Assembly (NCBI GenBank): GCA_021151765.1
Contig: JAGKWR010000007.1
Span: 1-64,000 of the forward strand
Length of the DNA stretch: 64,000 nt
Direction: 5' to 3'
From: Alphaproteobacteria bacterium
GTDB lineage: Bacteria > Pseudomonadota > Alphaproteobacteria > Rickettsiales > UBA1997
Part shown: in pieces, positions 1-5,569 of the stretch
Layout of the letters: each line of letters starts with the position of its first letter
Numbering within the stretch: the stretch's first letter is position 1
Made by a program: the position numbers and the translations under genes
Notes under the pieces: model-generated
Seen by the model: only the letters and a program-made list of their open reading frames with translations
What the model was told of the DNA's origin: nothing
The model's database searches: none

Positions 1-661
1 GAACAATCGGCGATGATTGAGATGGATTAGGTTTTACTTTACTTGCGGGGTTTTTGTGGTTTGGATCAATTTCTTCAGTGGAAGATCCTGACTTAGTTTT
101 GTCAGAACTTTTTCTTCGCTCTGCTTTATCTAATCCTAAAGTTTCTCTAGTTTGTGCTGCTAACTCTTTCAAATTTTGCTCTCGATCTAAACGAGATTGA
201 TTGATTTTTGTAAGCTCAGCGATGATTGCTTGTGATTTTGCGCTGTTGATGGTTTCGTCGAGTTGACCTTCTCTTCCAAGGTAAGAAATTCTTCCAAGAA
301 TATATTTCGCAATTTCTTCGGCCATTTCAGGTTTTTTGGTATAAAGAATTTCAATCATGCTTAGGCGTTTTTCATAAGGCACTTTTGAAATTGCAAGACA
401 AGTAACATAAGGTTTTGCACCACGAATTTCTAAGTTTGGATCAGCGCCTTCGTCTATTAAGAACCTCATCATCTCTTCTTGATTGCCGCCAATAGCTGAC
501 TCTAGGGGCGTTGTGATATAACCATTACCTTCAAAGATGCAGTTAGCACTAAGACCTTCCGCAAAAAATTGTTTTACAACCTCTATCTCACCCGCTCCAG
601 CGGCAAAACAAAGCCTTCTTTTTTTATTTTCTGTTGATTCTACTGGTATTATTTTGTGCAT
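1..661 (-). CDS. Ankyrin-repeat protein, copy A (3' end outside window)
   Basis: The frame is open from the ATG at 659-661 down to the window edge, giving 220 residues without a stop. Two ankyrin-like repeats lie in about residues 18-85 (FAAGAGEIEVVKQFFAEGL, then an MMRFLIDEGADPN unit). A charged, probably disordered tail of about 100 residues follows. It is a paralogue of the gene at 2208-2723 and carries 61 extra tail residues that the paralogue lacks. The last 55 bases visible here are identical to the paralogue. It lies 14 bp downstream of the coiled-coil pseudogene at 676-1503, so the two form one module. Ankyrin repeats mediate protein-protein contacts and are common in secreted effectors of intracellular bacteria. 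A role as an effector here is inference, because no secretion signal is visible. Confidence 0.8.
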   Translation of the reverse strand, partial: MHKIIPVESTENKKRRLCFAAGAGEIEVVKQFFAEGLSANCIFEGNGYITTPLESAIGGNQEEMMRFLIDEGADPNLEIRGAKPYVTCLAISKVPYEKRLSMIEILYTKKPEMAEEIAKYILGRISYLGREGQLDETINSAKSQAIIAELTKINQSRLDREQNLKELAAQTRETLGLDKAERRKSSDKTKSGSSTEEIDPNHKNPASKVKPNPSQSSPIV

Positions 662-675
662 TCTTAACTCTCTTA

Positions 676-1503
676 TTAAATTGAATTACCCCTAGGTCTT
701 TCTCCTAAGCCACGAGATACCTTCTCTTGCCAACTCTCTTTTCTAGTTTTCATAGCCGCTGTTTCTTTGTCTTTTTCAGCTATGATTTTATCCTTTGATA
801 GGTTTTCCGCTAAAAGAGTTGCGTTTCGCTCTGACAATTCATCTCTTTCTTGAATTAGCCCTGATATATCTTTATCCCTCTTAGAAAGATCTAGTTTTAG
901 ATCAGCTATCTCCTGCCTAGCATTATCTAATGCTGACTTCGTACTCTGAGCGACAGCTTCCAACTCAGCAACGAGGTTATTTTGACCTTGGGTCTGCGAC
1001 TGAGTTTGCGATCCAGTTAAAGTCTGAATTGCATTTTTTATCCCTTGCTCAAAAGGCTCTGCAACTTCTCTTTCATGACGCTGAGTTCTTTTTTCCTCAC
1101 TAACTCTTTCAATTGCTTTAGAAGATTGCAGATAAAGAAAGCTCATGGCACCAGCAATAACGGCAGCGGGAATTTGTTTGTAAATATCAGAACCTTCTGC
1201 TTTATCAGGTGAAGTTTGAGAAAGTGCAATCGTTCCAGCAACACCAATGGCAGCGCTTGCAATATTTTCTCTACTATCTTTTAAAATGTTAGACCAAGCC
1301 TCTTCAAATGTACCGCCCAAACTTTGCATCTGAGGATATTTTTCCAATATGTCGCAAACCATTTAAGTAGCTCCCGCTGCATACATCGCGTAAGTAAATC
1401 TGTTAGCACTTTCAGAAGAAGAATCAAACGCAGCTCTCATCATTCCAAGATCAACAACCGATTTCTCGGCAGCATTTTTTACAAATCTTAATACTTCCGG
1501 CAT
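676..1503 (-). pseudogene. Coiled-coil membrane protein, copy A, split by a nonsense codon
   Basis: Reading from the ATG at 1501-1503 gives 46 residues (start MPEVLRFVKNAAEKS) and then TAA at 1363-1365. An ATG follows immediately and opens 228 more residues. The paralogue at 2725-3573 reads through the same place with TAC, so a single substitution probably made the stop. The 228-residue part keeps two hydrophobic stretches (about residues 35-50 and 62-80) and a long heptad-rich, charged segment (about 135-215). The downstream piece may still be translated by restart at the ATG touching the stop. The function of the family is unknown to me. It sits directly upstream of ankyrin copy A, as its paralogue does for copy B. 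Confidence 0.65.
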
Positions 1504-1680
1504 TTGCGATTTTAGCTATTCATAGTTACTTTGCGTAGCAGCTGTTGGCGTAGAATTTGTTGGATGAATTTGGGGATTATGTCTTCTCATACAAATCAAT
1601 TTTTTAGGTTAGGTCTGAAACATTATTTGGTAGATCAAGATTTTGAGTGGCAATTTTACTCACAAATAATTCTGACAAAT
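1501..1680. repeat. ~180-bp direct repeat R, copy 1
   Basis: Bases 1501-1680 match 3571-3750 with one mismatch (G at 1581, T at 3651), at an offset of exactly 2070 bp. The repeat covers the first bases and the upstream region of the coiled-coil gene on the minus strand. Its right edge at 1680 cuts into a tyrosine recombinase gene. At 3750 the same edge cuts into a DUF3750 gene. It is far better conserved than the coding sequences beside it. Confidence 0.9.
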
Positions 1681-2201
1681 CTGAGTGCGGCAATTGTCCC
1701 TACCCTCGTTCCAGCATTAAATAATATCGATAATATTGCCTTATCACGCAAACCTATGATTTTATTAGTGTTGGGCTGCTTAAGAATTGCATCAATTTCA
1801 TGGTTGGAAAGTGCGCGACTTTTTACTTTGCGATAATCCTTTTTCATGGCCTTAACGCCATAGACTGGATTTGTCTTAATTATTTGGCGTTCAATCAAAT
1901 GTTTAAAAAGCGAAGACAAACCAGAAAGACGGTTATTGATGCTTGCGTTCTTCTCTCCGGCTGCTTTCATCGCATCACGGAATTTAATGATGTGCATTGA
2001 TGTTACCGATCTCAGTTGATCAACATTTTGGATTTCGAACATCGAGCAGAATTTCTTTACCGTCGCTTTGTAAGTTTTTTGTGTTGCCTTCGAGGTGAAA
2101 TTTTCCAACCAGACAATTTCTTCGGAAATTTGTTCAATTGTTGTAAGTGAAAAATTCTGAGAAGAATTATCAATTTTTTGGATTTCGAATTCTTGGTTCA
2201 T
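1656..2201 (-). pseudogene. Tyrosine recombinase (XerC/D-like integrase), 3' truncated
   Basis: The 181-residue product has the N-terminal SAM-like core-binding domain (about residues 25-115, including FTSKATQKTYKATVKKF) and the start of the catalytic domain. Only the first catalytic arginine box is present (GTRVGTIAAL, about residues 164-173). The later H-x-x-R, His and Tyr boxes are missing because homology stops at 1681, where repeat R begins. The last eight residues are read from the repeat. The protein cannot be catalytically active. It starts 6 bp after the stop of ankyrin copy B on the same strand. It is a remnant of integration machinery, or the edge of a tandem duplication. Confidence 0.8.
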
Positions 2202-2207
2202 GCCAAT

Positions 2208-2723
2208 CTAAGAAATAACACATCCACTATTTGTTGCCATGGGAACAATCGGCGATGATTGAGATGGATTAGGTTTTACTTTACTTGCGGGGTTTTTTGC
2301 GCTGTTGATGGTTTCGTCAAGACGGTCATTTCGTCTAAGATAGGGAATTCTGTTGGTAATATATTTGGCAACTTCTTCGGCAATTTCAGGCTTTGCTTCA
2401 ATAAAAAGTTTGAGTAGCTCTAGGCGTTTTTCGCAAGGCAGCCCCTCATGTTCAAAGCAAGTTTTGTAAGCCTTGCTACTGCCAATTTCTAAAGTCGAAT
2501 CAGCACCTTCATTTATTAAAAACTTTATCATTTCTTCTTTACTTCCAGCAATAGCTGATTTTAAAGGTGTAGTAACATAACCATTACCTTCAAATATACA
2601 GTTAGCATTAAGCCCTTCTGCAAAAAACTGTTTTACTACTTCTAGATCTCCTCTTCTGGCAGCAAAACAAAGTTCTTCTTTCTTATCCTGTAAAGATAGT
2701 TCTTTTGGTATTACTTTACGCAT
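2208..2723 (-). CDS. Ankyrin-repeat protein, copy B, with C-terminal CaaX box
   Basis: This is a 171-residue protein with two ankyrin-type repeats in about residues 16-85 (LCFAARRGDLEVVKQFFAEG, then MIKFLINEGADST). A helical region runs to about 135 and a Ser/Pro-rich tail follows. The C-terminus reads Ser-Gly-Cys-Val-Ile-Ser-stop. C-V-I-S fits the eukaryotic CaaX prenylation signal, with Ser last favouring farnesylation. Legionella AnkB is a known ankyrin effector modified this way. Compared with copy A it lacks 183 bp in frame, and short T-runs lie at the breakpoints. It starts 1 bp after the coiled-coil gene, so the two are probably one transcript. Host prenylation is inference, and secretion is unproven. 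Confidence 0.85.
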   Translation of the reverse strand: MRKVIPKELSLQDKKEELCFAARRGDLEVVKQFFAEGLNANCIFEGNGYVTTPLKSAIAGSKEEMIKFLINEGADSTLEIGSSKAYKTCFEHEGLPCEKRLELLKLFIEAKPEIAEEVAKYITNRIPYLRRNDRLDETINSAKNPASKVKPNPSQSSPIVPMATNSGCVIS

Positions 2724-2724
2724 T

Positions 2725-3573
2725 TTAGACCTCCCTAGATTGATTAGGCTTTTTACTGCCTTCGCTAACTCTTTGAGCCCAAGAAAGTTTATCTTCTTGC
2801 GCCATTTCAGTAGATTCTTTAAGAATTTGTGATTTTTCCTGGAGCTCTCTTAGTTGTAAATCAAGTGCATGATTTACTTGACCTAATTCACGATTTTGTT
2901 GAGTTAGTTCTGTTATTGTATCAGCTTTCTTAGCAAGATCTTCAATCAGATTACTTATCATCTGATTAGTATTATCTAATTCTAATTTCGTACTCTGAAC
3001 AACAGTGCTTAACTGAGAAACAAGATCAGCTTGGCTTTGTTGCTGAGGTTGCAATCCAGTTAAAGTCTGAATCGCATTTGTTATCCCTTGTTCAAACGGC
3101 TCCGCAACTTCTCTTTCACGAAGTTCCGTCTTTTTCTGCGAATTAGCTTGTTCCTTTTCTTTTGATGATTGCAAGTAATAAAAACTTGCAATGCCCGCCA
3201 GAAGAGCGGCTGGAATTTGTTTGTGCAAATCAGCGCCCTTAGCTTTCTCATCTGGATCTTGAAAAATCGTAACTGTTCCCGCAGTAAAAACTGCAGCCGT
3301 AGCAACGATGCTACTTAAGATATTTTCTTTCTTAATTTTAAAAAAGTCAGACCAAGAATTTTGATGGTTAATCCCTAAATCTTGCGCTTGAAGATTTTTT
3401 TCCATAATGTCGCAGCCCATGTAGGCAAGCCCTGCTGCGTACATCGCATAAGTAAACCTATCGGCACTTTCTGAAGAAGCATCAAACATAGCGCTCACCA
3501 TTCCAAGCTCAATAACTGCTTTCTCAGTAATGTCTTTTGCTAATTTTATTGCTTCCAATGGAGTTGCTGGCAT
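2725..3573 (-). CDS. Membrane-anchored coiled-coil protein, copy B (unknown function)
   Basis: The protein has 282 residues. About 1-60 are soluble and helical. Two hydrophobic segments follow (about 88-105 and 125-140, the second containing IPAALLAGIASFYYLQSS). After the conserved block REREVAEPFEQGI, a Gln-rich linker leads to a long heptad coiled coil at about 185-260. The tail is basic (KPNQSREV). I do not recognise the family. It is the intact member of a pair; the copy at 676-1503 has a stop codon. The gene is followed 1 bp later by ankyrin copy B. No ribosome-binding site is evident. In the same frame upstream, the repeat encodes 24 residues ending in an amber codon seven codons before this ATG. 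Confidence 0.8.
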   Translation of the reverse strand: MPATPLEAIKLAKDITEKAVIELGMVSAMFDASSESADRFTYAMYAAGLAYMGCDIMEKNLQAQDLGINHQNSWSDFFKIKKENILSSIVATAAVFTAGTVTIFQDPDEKAKGADLHKQIPAALLAGIASFYYLQSSKEKEQANSQKKTELREREVAEPFEQGITNAIQTLTGLQPQQQSQADLVSQLSTVVQSTKLELDNTNQMISNLIEDLAKKADTITELTQQNRELGQVNHALDLQLRELQEKSQILKESTEMAQEDKLSWAQRVSEGSKKPNQSREV

Positions 3574-3750
3574 TTGCGATTTTAGCTATTCATAGTTACT
3601 TTGCGTAGCAGCTGTTGGCGTAGAATTTGTTGGATGAATTTGGGGATTATTTCTTCTCATACAAATCAATTTTTTAGGTTAGGTCTGAAACATTATTTGG
3701 TAGATCAAGATTTTGAGTGGCAATTTTACTCACAAATAATTCTGACAAAT
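3571..3750. repeat. ~180-bp direct repeat R, copy 2
   Basis: This is the second copy of the repeat at 1501-1680, with 179 of 180 bases identical. It contains the upstream region of coiled-coil copy B on the minus strand. On the plus strand it supplies the first ~50 codons of the reading frame that continues into the DUF3750 gene. The right edge is sharp at 3750, where the two copies diverge completely. Confidence 0.9.
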
Positions 3751-4428
3751 AACACGTGGGACAAAGCCAATCGCGACAGTGTTGGTTTAGTTGCCTTGCC
3801 GTCAGAGAATTCGGAAGCACAAGTACAATTTTACACAGCCAAAGCTTATTCGTGGCGCGGCAAATTCAGCCAACACACTTGGATTGCCACCAAAGAAAAA
3901 AACGCCGACAGCTACTTAATTCATTACGTGGTTTTGTGGGGAACTTATTTCGGATCTGATGGCGTAGTAGTAACTCAAAAAGATTTGCCCGACCGCCGCT
4001 GGTTTGATGCTGATCCGCAAATTCTTTTTTCTGCAAGCGGCGCTCAAGCTGAAAAATTGATTCCGCAAATTTACGCCGCAGTAGAAAAATATCCTTACCG
4101 CCAGCACTATCGCGCTTATCCCGGGCCTAACAGCAACACTTTTGTTTCTTTTGTAATTCGCTCAATTCCAGATTTAAAAATCGCCCTACCCAACAACGCC
4201 ATTGGCAAAGACTGGCTGTGCGACGAAAATTCTAAATCTAGTTGGGGCGCAAAAATTTTCGCACTGAGTGAATCAAAAACCGGTGTACAATTTTCTTTGT
4301 TCGGGATTTTCGGAATTACTGTTGGGTTGGTTGAAGGAATTGAAATCAACTTACTTGGACTTTCTTACGGAATTGATTTTTTGCATCCAGCAATCAAGTT
4401 GCCGGGAGTTGGTAGAGTTGGGTTTTGA
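3634..4428 (+). CDS. DUF3750 family protein with replaced N-terminus
   Basis: From about base 3751 the product matches what I know of proteobacterial DUF3750 proteins: a VQFYTAKAYSWRGKFSQHTW block, a PDRRWF motif and a YPGPNSNTF motif near the middle, then IGKDWL. The function of the family is unknown. Family members usually begin with a hydrophobic leader. Here the first ~40 residues (from the ATG at 3634; the frame is open from a TTG at 3601) come entirely from repeat R and are not hydrophobic. The gene has therefore probably lost its native start and leader and may be a 5'-truncated pseudogene. The rest of the frame is intact, so the loss would be recent. It is the last gene before a large palindrome. 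Confidence 0.65.
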   Translation: MNLGIISSHTNQFFRLGLKHYLVDQDFEWQFYSQIILTNNTWDKANRDSVGLVALPSENSEAQVQFYTAKAYSWRGKFSQHTWIATKEKNADSYLIHYVVLWGTYFGSDGVVVTQKDLPDRRWFDADPQILFSASGAQAEKLIPQIYAAVEKYPYRQHYRAYPGPNSNTFVSFVIRSIPDLKIALPNNAIGKDWLCDENSKSSWGAKIFALSESKTGVQFSLFGIFGITVGLVEGIEINLLGLSYGIDFLHPAIKLPGVGRVGF

Positions 4429-4449
4429 GAGGAGTTAAAGTCTCTTTTA

Positions 4450-4541
4450 AATCCTCCTTCACTTCGTGCCACCTCCTTTTGCAAAGGAGGCGATTAGTTT
4501 CCTCCTTTGCAAAAGGAGGTGGCACGAAGTGCCGGAGGATT
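4450..4541. repeat. Large palindrome, 41-bp arms, 10-bp loop
   Basis: Left arm 4450-4490 and right arm 4501-4541 are reverse complements except for two bases (TT against GG at the fourth segment). The loop is CGATTAGTTT. Each arm contains smaller near-palindromes (CCTCCTTTTGCAAAGGAGG and GGCACGAAGTGCC). It lies between the end of the plus-strand DUF3750 gene and the end of the minus-strand acetyltransferase gene. It can act as a two-way terminator, but the arm length and internal structure resemble dispersed REP- or MITE-like palindromes. Confidence 0.8.
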
Positions 4542-4566
4542 AGCAACTCACAAGATTTTTTCCCAA

Positions 4567-5058
4567 CTAAAAGAAATCGTACTGCATCAAAGTAGTGTCA
4601 ATCCAACCGCCGAATTTCAAACCAACTTTTTCTAAAACCCCAACTTTGCGGAAATCAAATTTTTTGTGAAAATCAATTGAAGGCGGGCTAGCAATTACTG
4701 CGATCATTGTCTTGATGCCAGAATCTTGCAAAAGTGACATTATTTCTTTCATTAAATCTGAACCGTAACCTTTTCCTTCTTCGCCGCGTTTTACATAAAT
4801 TGAATGTTCAACTGTTAACCTATACGCGCTTCTCTCGCGGTATCTAGTCACGTAAGCGTAGGCACAAATCTTACCTTCTTCTTCCAAAACTAAGAAAGGC
4901 AAATTTTCTTTTTGTGCCCTCTCCAATCGTACTTTCATACTTTCCACCGTCGGCATCTCTTCTTCAAAAGTGGCAATAGAGTTAAGAACGTAATAACAGT
5001 AAATGTCGGTAATTTGTTTCAAGTCTTGCGCTGTTGCTGGTCTGATTGTTGGTTTCAT
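4567..5058 (-). CDS. GNAT N-acetyltransferase, phosphinothricin/methionine-sulfone type
   Basis: The 163-residue protein has the layout of the Pat/MnaT group: IRPATAQDLKQITDIY at the start, a TFEEEMPT block near 30, and the acetyl-CoA motif GEEGKGYGSDLM at about 92-103 (a Q/RxxGxG/A variant). Near the end it has FHKKFDFRKVGVLEKVG. Enzymes of this group acetylate small amines such as methionine sulfone or phosphinothricin. The real substrate cannot be read from sequence. It is a full-length single-domain gene standing alone between the palindrome and a 136-bp gap. Confidence 0.85.
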   Translation of the reverse strand: MKPTIRPATAQDLKQITDIYCYYVLNSIATFEEEMPTVESMKVRLERAQKENLPFLVLEEEGKICAYAYVTRYRERSAYRLTVEHSIYVKRGEEGKGYGSDLMKEIMSLLQDSGIKTMIAVIASPPSIDFHKKFDFRKVGVLEKVGLKFGGWIDTTLMQYDFF

Positions 5059-5194
5059 TATATAAAAAATTAGTGATTTAGCGAAGCGTATTTTGTTCTA
5101 AACCTTTATCTTTAGCGCGACCAATGATTACAATTGGAGTAAATCTTTGTTACACTTAGGATGACAATTAAGATGAATAACAAACTAAAATTTT

Positions 5195-5554
5195 TTAATT
5201 CAAAAACTTCCACACAATTTTGTAAGCAACAGCATTTTCGAGAAACACTTCATCACCGCAGAAATATTCATTTTTCGTGTAAAAATTAATCACGCTGCGG
5301 CCAACATTTTCTTGCGCCTGAGCGTAAATTATTTCGCAATTATTGTTGCGTGCTAACTCTTCACAAAAAGACAAAAGTTGCGAGCCGATTCCTTTATTTT
5401 GCATTTCTTCAACCACAGAAATTTTCTTCAAGAAAATCTTGTTCTCTTCAAAAATTAATTTTGCCGAAGCGCATTTTTTGTGGTCTAAGTAAGCCTCAAC
5501 ACCAAAATTAAATTGGTCAGTTTTATCGATTTGAAAGACTAATTGTGACTGCAC
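5195..5554 (-). CDS. Small GNAT-family acetyltransferase
   Basis: This is a 119-residue product. The acetyl-CoA binding motif EMQNKGIGSQLLSFCEE lies at about 51-67 (Q-N-K-G-I-G, the classic R/Q-x-x-G-x-G/A). The C-terminal part with NFYTKNEYFC is typical of the last GNAT strands. It is shorter than most GNAT proteins, because the N-terminal strands are reduced. It begins 15 bp after the secA stop codon on the same strand, so it is probably cotranscribed with secA. The substrate is unknown. Confidence 0.75.
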   Translation of the reverse strand: MQSQLVFQIDKTDQFNFGVEAYLDHKKCASAKLIFEENKIFLKKISVVEEMQNKGIGSQLLSFCEELARNNNCEIIYAQAQENVGRSVINFYTKNEYFCGDEVFLENAVAYKIVWKFLN

Positions 5555-5569
5555 TACTTAACCAATCTA

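Noticed and set aside
1531..1836. Plus-strand 101-residue open frame beginning MRSSCWRR
   Set aside because: It is repeat R read forward and then the antisense of the integrase fragment. The same first 50 codons recur at 3601 because the repeat recurs. No family-like features.
3081..3305. Minus-strand 74-residue frame inside coiled-coil copy B
   Set aside because: It is an alternative frame of the coiled-coil gene, with Arg/Leu-rich composition typical of a shadow frame.
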